Source: an uncultured Clostridia bacterium | GTDB lineage: Bacteria; Bacillota; Clostridia; Oscillospirales; Acutalibacteraceae | DNA length: 64,000 bases | Assembly: GCA_944376655.1 (NCBI GenBank) | Contig: CALWDJ010000009.1 | Coordinates: 1-64,000, forward strand | Direction of reading: 5' to 3' | Part shown: positions 1 to 8,260 of the stretch, in pieces | Position numbering within the stretch: position 1 is the first letter of the stretch | Layout: the number at the start of each line of letters is the position of its first letter | Translations under genes and position numbers: made by a program | The notes under the pieces: model-generated | What the model saw: the letters and a program-made list of their open reading frames with translations, nothing else | Told to the model about the DNA's origin: nothing | The model's database searches: none

Positions 1-153
1 AGCTGGAACAGAAACGGCAGCAAAATTACGCTTGCGATAGAGGCGGCCGATAAGCTCCACGGAAAAATCGGACTTCCCGCAGGCTATGCTTTTGAGGACG
101 GGGATACCGAAAAAGAGCTTAAATCCGGAAATTATACGGTTATAAGGAAATAA
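1..153 (+). CDS. C-terminal end of a probable glycoside hydrolase (GH78-like tail), partial
   Basis: Frame 1 is open from the first base and ends with TAA at 151-153, giving the last 50 residues of a protein that starts outside the window. The segment reads S-W-x-R-N-G-x-K-I-T-L-A-I-E, then Y-A-F, and ends near the stop with the phrase SGNYTV. This resembles the C-terminal beta-sandwich of alpha-L-rhamnosidases (GH78), where a strand with a tryptophan is followed by a final 'SG-x-Y-x-V' strand. The call rests on a short stretch and could fit another beta-sandwich sugar enzyme. A terminator follows 20 bases after the stop. Confidence 0.5.
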   Translation, partial: SWNRNGSKITLAIEAADKLHGKIGLPAGYAFEDGDTEKELKSGNYTVIRK

Positions 154-173
154 CAACATATCAGCATAAGAAG

Positions 174-217
174 AGACACGGACGCGCGGCACAGGCCGTA
201 AAAATCCGTGTCTTTTT
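174..217 (+). terminator. Intrinsic terminator of the upstream hydrolase gene
   Basis: AGACACGGA at 174-182 pairs with TCCGTGTCT at 205-213, followed by a run of T. It lies just after the stop codon at 153. Confidence 0.8.
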
Positions 218-253
218 ATAATACGGCTTTTCGGTATAAAAAAACTTTACCTG

Positions 254-446
254 AACAGCTTTAGCTGTTATAACCGTATCCGTTAACGGATACGGAAAAG
301 GTGCAGTCGCTTCTTCGGCTGCGCCCAGTCTGGCGATAAATCTTAAACTCTATTTTTTGCGGCGTTAAGCCGCATTTTTTTCCCGGCGGCAGGTGCGTCG
401 GAAAAACTCCTTATAAGCGAAAAGCCGCTTGACAAGCGGTTTTTTG
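254..446. other. Hairpin-dense spacer between the hydrolase tail and the XRE regulator
   Basis: The gene-free stretch 154-626 holds five successive inverted repeats: AACAGCT/AGCTGTT (254-269), a perfect 22-base palindrome (274-295), GCAGTCG/CGGCTGC (303-322), TGCGGC/GCCGCA with flanking T runs (353-381), and CCGCTT/AAGCGG followed by six T (426-446). The last two look like terminators. The others have no T run. I found no convincing promoter just before 254 and no ORF with a ribosome binding site. The 447-590 part shows nothing recognisable. Confidence 0.55.
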
Positions 447-591
447 TGTTAGACCTTTTGACGATACGGACTTTATCAGCCGTAAACAAGCTGTAAAATA
501 ATTTACTTAAATTTTGCGCCGGAAATCATAAAGGAAAAAGCCGTGCGGAGGAATAATTATAAAGTTTGTGTATTCGGAAAAACTGTTTGAA

Positions 592-620
592 TTGACTTAA
601 CAGAGGGCGTGTGATATAAT
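592..620 (+). promoter_or_regulatory. Promoter of the XRE regulator-ung pair
   Basis: TTGACT at 592-597 and TATAAT at 615-620, separated by 17 bases. The -10 box ends six bases before the ATG at 627, so transcription should begin at or next to the start codon, and there is no Shine-Dalgarno sequence. Confidence 0.8.
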
Positions 621-626
621 TTCCGT

Positions 627-1190
627 ATGGATAATCTTAATTTTATAATCGGGAAAAGACTAAGCGAACTGCGCAAAAGCAACGGGCTGACACAGTCAGA
701 GCTTGCAGAAAGACTCAATTATTCCGACAAGGCGGTGTCAAAATGGGAACAGGGAGAGTCTATGCCGGGCATTGAGGTGCTTTACAGGCTTAGCAAGCTG
801 TACGGGGTCAGCCTTGATTACATAGTGGGCGAGGAGAGCGTCTGCGCTCCTCCTTCTCCGCTCAGGAAAAACCGTACCGCGATAACGCTGCTTTCGGTTC
901 TCGCGGTGTGGCTCACAGCCACCGTTATATACGTGCTGTGCGATATTTTCTCCGGCTTCAAACCCTGGACGGTATTCTGCTGGTCGGTTCCGGCGTCATT
1001 CACCGTTACGGTTATATTTGACGTGATATGGCACGGGAAAAGGCTGTTCTTTCTGTTTGTTTCTCTGCTTATGTGGTCGCTGCTTCTGTGTCTTTGTATA
1101 CAGTTTTTCAATTACAATATATGGACTATACTCGGCATAGGCGTACCGCTTCAGGCGGCAACATTTTTATGGGCGTGGCTCGTAAAATAA
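627..1190 (+). CDS. XRE-family HTH regulator with C-terminal membrane segments
   Basis: This 187-residue protein begins with a Cro/C1-type helix-turn-helix (about residues 6-66), containing the usual 'GLTQSELAERL...S-KAVSKWEQG' pattern and a 'YRLSKLYGVSLDYIVG' end. Residues from about 84 onward form around four hydrophobic helices, so the DNA-binding domain is probably tethered to the membrane. The ligand and target genes cannot be told from the sequence. The promoter position implies a leaderless mRNA with the ATG at the 5' end, and no good downstream start lies ahead of the HTH. The gene ends 15 bases before ung and is probably cotranscribed with it. Confidence 0.85.
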   Translation: MDNLNFIIGKRLSELRKSNGLTQSELAERLNYSDKAVSKWEQGESMPGIEVLYRLSKLYGVSLDYIVGEESVCAPPSPLRKNRTAITLLSVLAVWLTATVIYVLCDIFSGFKPWTVFCWSVPASFTVTVIFDVIWHGKRLFFLFVSLLMWSLLLCLCIQFFNYNIWTILGIGVPLQAATFLWAWLVK

Positions 1191-1205
1191 AAACGGGGTG
1201 TTTTT

Positions 1206-1874
1206 TTGGTAAAACTCGGAAACGACTGGGACGGAATTTTGGCTGACGAATGGGAAAAGCCGTATTACAGGGAATTGCATTCCTTTCTTAAAAAAGAATA
1301 TTCGTCAACCCGTATATATCCCGATATGTACGATATTTTCAACGCGCTGAAATATACTTCCTTCGCCGATACAAAGGCGGTTATAATAGGGCAGGACCCT
1401 TACCACGGACCCGGTCAGGCTCACGGGCTTTGCTTCTCGGTGAAAAAGGGCGTTCCGCTGCCGCCGTCGCTTGTAAACATATATAAGGAAATAAGCGACG
1501 ATACCGGAGTACAAATGCCGTCTCACGGCGAGCTTACCGGCTGGGCAAGGCAGGGGGTGCTGCTGCTTAACACGGTGCTAACGGTAAGGGCAGGGCAGCC
1601 TAACAGCCATAAGGACAGGGGCTGGGAAATTTTTACCGACAGGGTCATATCCGAGCTTAACAAAAAAACCACTCCTGCAGTGTTTTTGCTTTGGGGAGCG
1701 AATGCCGAGCGCAAGGCGCAGGTTATAACAAATCCTATACACCTGAAGCTGAGCTGTCCGCATCCGAGCCCGCTTTCCGCTTACCGCGGCTTCTTCGGCT
1801 GCCGTCACTTCTCAAAAACGAACGCTTTTCTTGAGAAAAACGGTCTCGAGCCGATAAATTGGGGTGCCCTGTAA
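1206..1874 (+). CDS. ung: Uracil-DNA glycosylase, family 1
   Basis: This enzyme removes uracil from DNA as the first step of base excision repair. The 222-residue product has the family 1 water-activating motif GQDPYH (Asp64) followed by G-P-G-Q-A-H-G-L-C-F-S, and the DNA-minor-groove loop H-P-S-P-L-S (His186) followed by 'YRGFFGCRHFSKTN'. Length matches the family. The start is a TTG at 1206, with GGGGTG about six bases upstream acting as ribosome binding site; no ATG is suitably placed. It follows the XRE gene after 15 bases and has no promoter of its own that I can see. Confidence 0.97.
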   Translation: MVKLGNDWDGILADEWEKPYYRELHSFLKKEYSSTRIYPDMYDIFNALKYTSFADTKAVIIGQDPYHGPGQAHGLCFSVKKGVPLPPSLVNIYKEISDDTGVQMPSHGELTGWARQGVLLLNTVLTVRAGQPNSHKDRGWEIFTDRVISELNKKTTPAVFLLWGANAERKAQVITNPIHLKLSCPHPSPLSAYRGFFGCRHFSKTNAFLEKNGLEPINWGAL

Positions 1875-1904
1875 GTTACATTTTTTTACAATTTTTGCAT
1901 ATTA

Positions 1905-1934
1905 TTGACATTTCGACATTTTTCGTGGTATAAT
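1905..1934 (+). promoter_or_regulatory. Promoter of the AbrB-type regulator
   Basis: TTGACA at 1905-1910, an 18-base spacer and TATAAT at 1929-1934, about 22 bases before the start codon. Confidence 0.85.
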
Positions 1935-1955
1935 AGGAAAAAAGGAGGAATGAAA

Positions 1956-2216
1956 ATGAAATCTACGGGAATGGTGAGAGCGGTCGACAAGATGGGCCGC
2001 GTGGTTATCCCTAAGGAAATACGCAGACAGCTTAAGGTCGAAAACGATGTCGACAGCTTTGAGATATATATGGACGACGATAAGGTGATACTTAAAAAGT
2101 ATCAGCCCACCTGCATTTTCTGCGATTCTCTGGCGGACAGTGTGGAGTTCGGCGGGTACAACGTATGCAAGGACTGTATCGAAAAGCTGTACGCTATAAA
2201 GGATAAGGCGGAATAA
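1956..2216 (+). CDS. AbrB/SpoVT-type transition-state regulator with zinc-knuckle tail
   Basis: The 86-residue product has the swapped-hairpin AbrB domain over residues 1-50 (T-G-M-V-R-A-V-D-K-M-G-R-V-V-I-P-K-E-I-R), which binds DNA as a dimer or tetramer in AbrB, Abh and SpoVT. The C-terminal part carries CxxC (C-I-F-C) and a second CxxC (C-K-D-C) about 18 residues later, a likely zinc site. Start choice: AGGAGG at 1943-1948 is seven bases from the ATG at 1956; an in-frame ATG at 1950 is too close. A bidirectional terminator follows immediately. The regulon is unknown. Confidence 0.9.
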   Translation: MKSTGMVRAVDKMGRVVIPKEIRRQLKVENDVDSFEIYMDDDKVILKKYQPTCIFCDSLADSVEFGGYNVCKDCIEKLYAIKDKAE

Positions 2217-2217
2217 T

Positions 2218-2249
2218 AAAAACCGGCGGTGTAAACACCGCCGGTTTTT
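2218..2249. terminator. Bidirectional terminator between abrB-like gene and acpP
   Basis: AACCGGCGGTGT (2221-2232) pairs perfectly with ACACCGCCGGTT (2235-2246), with A and T runs on either side, so it can stop transcription from both converging genes. Confidence 0.9.
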
Positions 2250-2251
2250 GC

Positions 2252-2485
2252 TCAGTCGTTCATATTATTCTGAATGTACTCTACAACATCACCGATGGTT
2301 TTGAGGTTTTCTATTTCCTCATCGGGAATTTCCACTTCAAACTCGTCTTCAATCGACATAAGAAGTTCAACAACGTCAAGACTGTCTGCTCCGAGATCCT
2401 CGGCTATGCGGGTATCCGCTGTCATTTCCTCAGCGTCCGCGTCAAGCTGTTCTGCCAATATTTCTCTGATTTTGTCAAATACCAT
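2252..2485 (-). CDS. acpP: Acyl carrier protein
   Basis: This 77-residue acidic protein carries the growing acyl chain on a phosphopantetheine arm. The arm attaches to Ser35 in the motif L-G-A-D-S-L-D-V-V-E-L. The length fits the family. The start at 2485 (MVFDKIREIL...) follows AGGAGG by seven bases; a longer in-frame reading adds 13 residues unlike ACP. It stands alone on the minus strand with its own strong promoter, apart from the fatty acid operon at 15144, which has a second ACP. It may be the housekeeping ACP. Confidence 0.95.
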   Translation of the reverse strand: MVFDKIREILAEQLDADAEEMTADTRIAEDLGADSLDVVELLMSIEDEFEVEIPDEEIENLKTIGDVVEYIQNNMND

Positions 2486-2537
2486 AATAATGCCTCCTGA
2501 AAAAGTTGCGGTAGAAACTACCATTGTGCTTAATCAA

Positions 2538-2566
2538 ATAATATGTTTTTCACGGGCGTTTGTCAA
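2538..2566 (-). promoter_or_regulatory. acpP promoter
   Basis: On the minus strand TTGACA (2566-2561), a 17-base spacer and TATTAT (2543-2538). Confidence 0.8.
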
Positions 2567-2613
2567 TACATTTTTATATATTTTTTCAAAAAGGTCATAA
2601 ACATTAAAAAATC

Positions 2614-2642
2614 TTGCAATATTTAAAACGTTGCTTTATAAT
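2614..2642 (+). promoter_or_regulatory. proS promoter
   Basis: TTGCAA at 2614-2619, 17 bases, TATAAT at 2637-2642. Transcription should start near 2649. Confidence 0.75.
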
Positions 2643-2709
2643 ACAGTAGTATACCTTATAAATGAAACGAAAGGTGGGACGCGGAGCGTTTTTTTGTACG
2701 TTCCCCGAT

Positions 2710-4137
2710 ATGGCAAAGGAAAAACTTGTTAAATCCATTACCTCTATGGAGGAGGATTTCGCTAAATGGTACACCGATGTTGTACTTAAGGCTGACCTTA
2801 TAGATTATTCATCAGTAAAGGGCTGCATGATTATCCGTCCTTACGGCTACGCGGTATGGGAGAATATTCAGCGCATTGTTGACGGTATGTTCAAGGAAAC
2901 AGGACATGAGAATGTGTATATGCCCATGTTTATTCCGGAAAGCCTTCTGCAGAAGGAAAAGGATCACATAGCCGGCTTCGCTCCGGAAGTGGCGTGGGTC
3001 ACTCACGGCGGCGATGAGGAGCTGGAGGAGCGCCTGTGCGTCAGACCTACTTCGGAAACTCTTTTCTGCGACCATTTCAAAAATATAGTACATTCCTACC
3101 GTGACCTGCCTAAACTCTATAATCAGTGGTGCAGCGTTGTGCGCTGGGAAAAGACCACAAGACCCTTCCTGCGTTCGAGAGAGTTCCTCTGGCAGGAGGG
3201 ACATACGCTTCACGCCACCGCCGAGGAGGCAAAGGCGGAAACGGTGCAGATGCTCAATATTTACGCGAAATTCGCCGAGGAATATCTTGCTATACCGGTG
3301 ATAAAGGGTGAGAAAACCGAAAAGGAGCGTTTCGCGGGTGCGGAGGCGACCTATACGATTGAGGCGCTTATGCATGACGGAAAGGCGCTTCAGAGCGGAA
3401 CCTCGCACTATTTTGGAGACGGCTTCGCGAGAGCCTTCGGAATAGAGTATACGGATAAGAACAACTCGCCGGCTACTCCGTTCGAGACGTCATGGGGTAT
3501 TTCAACGCGTCTTATCGGCGCGATTATAATGGCGCACGGCGATGACAGCGGTCTGGTGCTTCCTCCGGCGATAGCGCCGATTCAGGCGGTGCCGATTGCC
3601 TCTCATAAGGAGGGCGTGCTTGAAAAGGCGCGCGAGGTTTACGGTCGCATAAGCAGGGTCTGCCGCGCTAAAATCGACGAGGGCGAGCAGTCGCCCGGCT
3701 GGAAGTTTGCGGAATATGAAATGAAGGGCGTTCCGGTAAGAATAGAATTGGGACCTAAGGATATAGAAGCAAACAGCTGTGTTATAGTGCGCAGGGATAA
3801 CGGTGAAAAAATAACCGTCAGCCTTGATGCTCTTGAGGAAAAAATACCGGAGATTCTTACCGCCGTGCGTGACGGGCTTTACAATAAAGCGCTTGAACGC
3901 CGCTCCGCAATGACATATGACGCGCATAATCTTGACGAATTGAAGGAAATCGCCGATACAAAGCCCGGATTTATACGAGCCATGTGGTGCGGAGACCGTG
4001 AGTGTGAGGAAAAGCTGAAGGAATATGCCGGCGTAACCTCACGCTGCATACCCTTCGAGCAGGAAAGAATTGGAGACAAATGCGTCTGCTGCGGAAAGCC
4101 AGCCGATAAAATGCTTTACTGGGGAAAAGCGTACTGA
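2710..4137 (+). CDS. proS: Prolyl-tRNA synthetase, archaeal/eukaryotic-like short type
   Basis: This cytoplasmic class II synthetase charges tRNA-Pro. It lacks the bacterial-type INS editing insertion and has the compact form of about 475 residues. Visible are 'RPTSETLFC', '[26 protein letters not shown]' (motif 2 region), an anticodon-binding domain, and a C-terminal zinc-like region with Cys in C-G-D-R-E-C, then C-V-C-C-G ending in -YWGKAY, as in this ProRS class. The start at 2710 ([10 protein letters not shown]) matches where the family begins. An upstream in-frame ATG at 2662 would add 16 residues. Neither has a clear ribosome binding site, so the start is uncertain. Confidence 0.95.
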   Translation: MAKEKLVKSITSMEEDFAKWYTDVVLKADLIDYSSVKGCMIIRPYGYAVWENIQRIVDGMFKETGHENVYMPMFIPESLLQKEKDHIAGFAPEVAWVTHGGDEELEERLCVRPTSETLFCDHFKNIVHSYRDLPKLYNQWCSVVRWEKTTRPFLRSREFLWQEGHTLHATAEEAKAETVQMLNIYAKFAEEYLAIPVIKGEKTEKERFAGAEATYTIEALMHDGKALQSGTSHYFGDGFARAFGIEYTDKNNSPATPFETSWGISTRLIGAIIMAHGDDSGLVLPPAIAPIQAVPIASHKEGVLEKAREVYGRISRVCRAKIDEGEQSPGWKFAEYEMKGVPVRIELGPKDIEANSCVIVRRDNGEKITVSLDALEEKIPEILTAVRDGLYNKALERRSAMTYDAHNLDELKEIADTKPGFIRAMWCGDRECEEKLKEYAGVTSRCIPFEQERIGDKCVCCGKPADKMLYWGKAY

Positions 4138-4160
4138 TCTGAAAAATTTTTAAGTTTTCG

Positions 4161-4186
4161 CCCGCCGTTTAAAACGGCGGGTTTTT
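4161..4186 (+). terminator. proS terminator
   Basis: CCCGCCGTTT (4161-4170) pairs with AAACGGCGGG (4172-4181), followed by five T. Confidence 0.9.
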
Positions 4187-4258
4187 GTTATGTTTTGTAT
4201 GCGTTTAACGGATATTGACAATTATATTATCGGACAAGAAAATTTTTCAAAAAACTGC

Positions 4259-4287
4259 TTGACTATTTGCTTCGTTTGGTATATAAT
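4259..4287 (+). promoter_or_regulatory. rpoBC promoter
   Basis: TTGACT at 4259-4264, 17 bases, TATAAT at 4282-4287, leaving a leader of about 130 bases before rpoB. Confidence 0.85.
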
Positions 4288-4334
4288 TATGAATTACTAA
4301 TGATGATGGGATATTGTGCGCCTGTAATGATTTT

Positions 4335-4367
4335 CGCCTTGTTTTAAGGCGGTCGGCGCCTTTTCTT
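4335..4367 (+). promoter_or_regulatory. Candidate attenuator in the rpoB leader
   Basis: Three arms lie in a row: CGCCTT (4335-4340), AAGGCG (4346-4351) and CGCCTT (4357-4362) followed by TTCTT. The middle arm can pair with the first (antiterminator-like) or with the third, which is followed by a T-rich tract (terminator-like). A further hairpin ACGGCATGTGCCGT with an A run lies at 4384-4404. The regulator, if any, is unknown. Confidence 0.5.
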
Positions 4368-4426
4368 CACTGTTGTTGCTCTCACGGCATGTGCCGTAAA
4401 AAAAACTGAGGAGTGATCGTAAACCT

Positions 4427-7400
4427 ATGGAGCCAACTTCAATGGTTAAACCCGTCCGGCTGGGTAAAAACACTCGAATGACATTTTCCAAGATAAACGA
4501 AGTCATCGATATGCCGAATCTTATCGAGATTCAGAAGGATTCGTACAGATGGTTTGTCGAGGAAGGACTTAAGGAAGTTTTCCGGGATATGTCCGCTATT
4601 ACCGATTACAGCGGTAACCTGCGCCTTAGCTTTGTTGATTACCGGCTTGACGATACGCCGAAGTATGATGTTACCGAATGTAAGGCGCGTGACACAACAT
4701 ACGCTGCTCCTCTGAGAGTCACCGCCCGTCTTGTAAACGCCGAAACAAACGAAATAAAAGAGAGCGAGGTCTCAATGGGAGATTTCCCGCTGATGACCGA
4801 ATCCGGCACATTTGTTATCAACGGCGCCGAGCGCGCGATAGTCTCGCAGCTCGTTCGTTCCCCCGGTGTATATTATGCGGAGAAAACCGATGAAAAAACC
4901 GGAAAGAGGCTTTTTTCTTCAACAATCATACCGAACCGCGGCGCGTGGCTCGAATATGAGACCTCCGCTAACGATGTTCTTTATGTAAGGATAGATAAGA
5001 ACCGCAAGCTGCCTATCACCACTTTTATACGTGCGCTGGGGCTTGGCTCAAACGAACAGATAAAGGATTGGTTCGGAGAAGACGAGCGCCTGCTCGCCAC
5101 ACTCGATGCGGACGATACCAAAACGGTTGACGACGCTCTTATAGAAGTATATAAGAAGCTCCGTCCGAGTGAGCCTGTAACCATTGAGGGCGCGCAGAGC
5201 TATCTTGAACAGCTGTTTTTCGACCCGCACCGTTACGATATTTCACGTGTGGGACGCTATAAATACAATAAGAAGCTGGCAATAGGCGCCCGTATAAAAG
5301 GCGCGGTTTTGTCGCGCCCTGTTATCGACCCGATGACCGGAGAGATAATTGCCGACGCGGATACCACCGTCACCAAGGAGCTCGCCGCTGAAATAGAGAA
5401 AAAGGGCGTGGCTTTCGCCTATATAAATGTTATGGATAACGAGGGCAACGTAACCGAGGTGAAGGTAGTCTCCAACGGTATGGTGGAGCTTTCGGACTTT
5501 ACCGATTTTACCGCAGACGAGCTTGCCGAGCTTGACAGTCTCGGAATAAACGAGAAGGTTTCCTTCGCCGCTCTTAAAGAGCTGCTTGACCGCGCAAACA
5601 GCAAAGAGGAGCTTAAGGAGGCGGTTCTCGCTCATGCCGACGACCTTATCCCGAAGCATATTACGATAGACGATATTCTCGCTTCGGTCAGCTATTTCCT
5701 CGGTCTTCCCCACAATGTCGGCACGGTTGACGATATAGACCATCTAGGGAACCGCCGTATCCGTTCGGTGGGCGAGCTTCTGCAGAACCAGTTCAGAATA
5801 GGCATATCGAGAATGGAGAGGGTAGTCAGGGAGAAAATGACCCTTCAGGCTCAGGACCCCGACAGCATCACCCCCCAGTCGCTTATAAATATACGTCCCG
5901 TGGTTGCCGCGATAAAGGAGTTTTTCGGCTCATCGCCGCTTTCACAGTTCATGGACCAGACCAATCCGCTGTCTGAGCTTACCCATAAGCGCCGTCTCTC
6001 CGCGCTCGGACCCGGAGGACTTTCGCGTGACCGCGCTTCGTTCGAGGTGCGTGACGTTCACTATACCCATTACGGACGTATGTGTCCTATCGAGACTCCT
6101 GAGGGTCCTAATATAGGTCTTATTTCCTATCTTGCCACATTCGCGAAGATAAACAAGTACGGATTTATAGAGACCCCCTTCCGCAAGGTTGACAAGGAAA
6201 CCGGCAGGGTGCTTGACGATGTTGTTTATATGACGGCGGACGAGGAAGACGAGTTTGTTGTCGCGCAGGCGAACGAGCCGCTTGACAGCAACGGATATTT
6301 CTTAAACAAAAAGGTAAACGTGCGTTATCGCGACGGTTTCCATGAGGTAGAGGCGTCAGAAGCGGATTATATGGACGTATCGCCTAAAATGGTGGTATCG
6401 GTCGCAACCGCAATGATACCGTTCCTTGAAAACGATGATACCAACCGCGCGCTCATGGGTTCAAACATGCAGAAGCAGGCGGTTCCGCTGCTGCGCCCTG
6501 AAAATCCGATTGTTGCTACCGGAATGGAGTACAAGGCAGCCGTTGACTCTGGCGTTGTCGTTCTCGCGAAGCGTGCCGGCGAGGTAACCTATGTAAGCGC
6601 CGATTATATCAAAATCCGCGCAAACAACGGCGAAATTGACGAGTACAAGCTCATAAAGTTCCTGCGTTCAAACCACGGAACATGTATAAATCAGCGTCCG
6701 ATAGTAACAGTCGGTCAGAAGGTTGAGGAAAAAGAGGTTATCGCCGACGGACCGGCTACGAATGGCGGCGAGATTTCTCTCGGCAGAAACGCCCTTATCG
6801 GATTTATGACATGGGAAGGCTACAACTACGAGGACGCGGTTCTTATAAACGAGCGTCTTGTGCGTGACGATGTGTATACATCTATCCATATCGAGGAATA
6901 TGAGCTTGAGGCGAGAGATACAAAGCTCGGACCGGAAGAGATCACAAGGGATATTCCGAATGTCGGCGAAGACGCGCTCAAGGATCTTGACGAACGCGGA
7001 ATAATCCGTATAGGCGCCGAGGTTTCGGCGGGCGATATACTCGTAGGCAAGGTTACGCCCAAGGGCGAGACCGAGCTTACCGCCGAGGAGAGGCTGCTCC
7101 GCGCCATATTCGGCGAGAAGGCGCGCGAGGTAAGGGATACCTCTCTGCGTGTGCCTCACGGCGAATACGGTACAATAGTTGACGTAAAGGTCTTCACGAG
7201 GGAAAATTCCTCTGAATTAAGCCCCGGAGTTAATGTTGTCGTGCGTTGCTATATAGCACAGAAGCGTAAGATTTCTGTCGGCGATAAAATGGCGGGACGT
7301 CACGGTAACAAGGGCGTTGTTTCCCGTATTCTCCCGAGCGAGGATATGCCTTTCCTGCCGGACGGCACCCCGCTTGATATAGTTCTTAACCCTCTGGGCG

Positions 7401-8248
7401 TTCCGTCCCGTATGAATATCGGTCAGGTGCTCGAGGTACACCTCGGCTACGCCGCGAGAGCGCTCGGCTGGAATATCTGCACGCCTGTTTTTGACGGCGC
7501 GCATGAGGACGATATCAGAAAGTGCTTCGCTATGGCTGAAGAAGCTACCAAAGCCCCTGATTATAAGTATAAGGATACGGCGGGTCTTGATTTCTCGAGA
7601 ATACCGCTCACAAGTGACGCCAAGACCCAACTTTATGACGGACGCACCGGCGAGCCGTTTGATAATCCGGTAACAGTCGGATATATGTATTATCTCAAGC
7701 TGCATCACCTTGTTGACGATAAGATTCACGCGCGTTCCACAGGACCGTACTCTCTTGTTACCCAGCAGCCTCTCGGCGGTAAAGCCCAGTTCGGCGGCCA
7801 GCGTTTCGGAGAAATGGAAGTCTGGGCGCTTGAGGCTTACGGCGCGGCTTACACGCTTCAGGAAATACTCACCGTCAAGTCGGACGATGTTGTAGGACGT
7901 GTAAAGACCTACGAGTCAATAGTCAAGGGTCAGAACATTCCGAAGCCGGGTGTTCCTGAGTCATTCAAGGTTCTTATAAAAGAGCTTCAGTCGCTCGGCC
8001 TTGATGTCAAGGTTCTCGATGAGAACAACGAGGAAATCGACCTTAAGCAGAGCTTTGACGATGACGATGATATAGGTCTCGGCTCACCGAGTATCCCTGA
8101 GGATATGGATTTTGAGAACGATACCGTTGCCGACGATCTCAGCGGATTCGGGCTCGAGGACGAAAACGGCGATGCCATTGCCGACGAGGAAATCGACGAC
8201 GATGCCGACGATTTCGTCTCGGACGACGAATACAACGAAGAAATGTAA
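4427..8248 (+). CDS. rpoB: RNA polymerase beta subunit
   Basis: This is the 1,273-residue beta subunit of core RNA polymerase. It contains the canonical rifampicin-region block '[13 protein letters not shown]...[14 protein letters not shown]', the '[13 protein letters not shown]' block, '[11 protein letters not shown]' and '[28 protein letters not shown]' near the C-terminus. Residues equivalent to E. coli Q513, D516, H526 and S531 are present as Q507, D510, H520 and S525, so no rifampicin-resistance substitution is visible at these sites. The C-terminus is a very acidic Asp/Glu-rich tail (from about residue 1205). The start follows GAGGAG by 12 bases, which is long; ATG at 4442 is an alternative. 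rpoC begins 12 bases downstream. rplJ-rplL are not in front of it. Confidence 0.99.
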   Translation: MEPTSMVKPVRLGKNTRMTFSKINEVIDMPNLIEIQKDSYRWFVEEGLKEVFRDMSAITDYSGNLRLSFVDYRLDDTPKYDVTECKARDTTYAAPLRVTARLVNAETNEIKESEVSMGDFPLMTESGTFVINGAERAIVSQLVRSPGVYYAEKTDEKTGKRLFSSTIIPNRGAWLEYETSANDVLYVRIDKNRKLPITTFIRALGLGSNEQIKDWFGEDERLLATLDADDTKTVDDALIEVYKKLRPSEPVTIEGAQSYLEQLFFDPHRYDISRVGRYKYNKKLAIGARIKGAVLSRPVIDPMTGEIIADADTTVTKELAAEIEKKGVAFAYINVMDNEGNVTEVKVVSNGMVELSDFTDFTADELAELDSLGINEKVSFAALKELLDRANSKEELKEAVLAHADDLIPKHITIDDILASVSYFLGLPHNVGTVDDIDHLGNRRIRSVGELLQNQFRIGISRMERVVREKMTLQAQDPDSITPQSLINIRPVVAAIKEFFGSSPLSQFMDQTNPLSELTHKRRLSALGPGGLSRDRASFEVRDVHYTHYGRMCPIETPEGPNIGLISYLATFAKINKYGFIETPFRKVDKETGRVLDDVVYMTADEEDEFVVAQANEPLDSNGYFLNKKVNVRYRDGFHEVEASEADYMDVSPKMVVSVATAMIPFLENDDTNRALMGSNMQKQAVPLLRPENPIVATGMEYKAAVDSGVVVLAKRAGEVTYVSADYIKIRANNGEIDEYKLIKFLRSNHGTCINQRPIVTVGQKVEEKEVIADGPATNGGEISLGRNALIGFMTWEGYNYEDAVLINERLVRDDVYTSIHIEEYELEARDTKLGPEEITRDIPNVGEDALKDLDERGIIRIGAEVSAGDILVGKVTPKGETELTAEERLLRAIFGEKAREVRDTSLRVPHGEYGTIVDVKVFTRENSSELSPGVNVVVRCYIAQKRKISVGDKMAGRHGNKGVVSRILPSEDMPFLPDGTPLDIVLNPLGVPSRMNIGQVLEVHLGYAARALGWNICTPVFDGAHEDDIRKCFAMAEEATKAPDYKYKDTAGLDFSRIPLTSDAKTQLYDGRTGEPFDNPVTVGYMYYLKLHHLVDDKIHARSTGPYSLVTQQPLGGKAQFGGQRFGEMEVWALEAYGAAYTLQEILTVKSDDVVGRVKTYESIVKGQNIPKPGVPESFKVLIKELQSLGLDVKVLDENNEEIDLKQSFDDDDDIGLGSPSIPEDMDFENDTVADDLSGFGLEDENGDAIADEEIDDDADDFVSDDEYNEEM

Positions 8249-8260
8249 CGGAGGGCAAAT

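Noticed and set aside
4290..4426. Ribosomal protein L10 leader before rpoB
   Set aside because: rplJ-rplL are not downstream and I do not see the L10 kink-turn; the three-arm pairing is reported instead.
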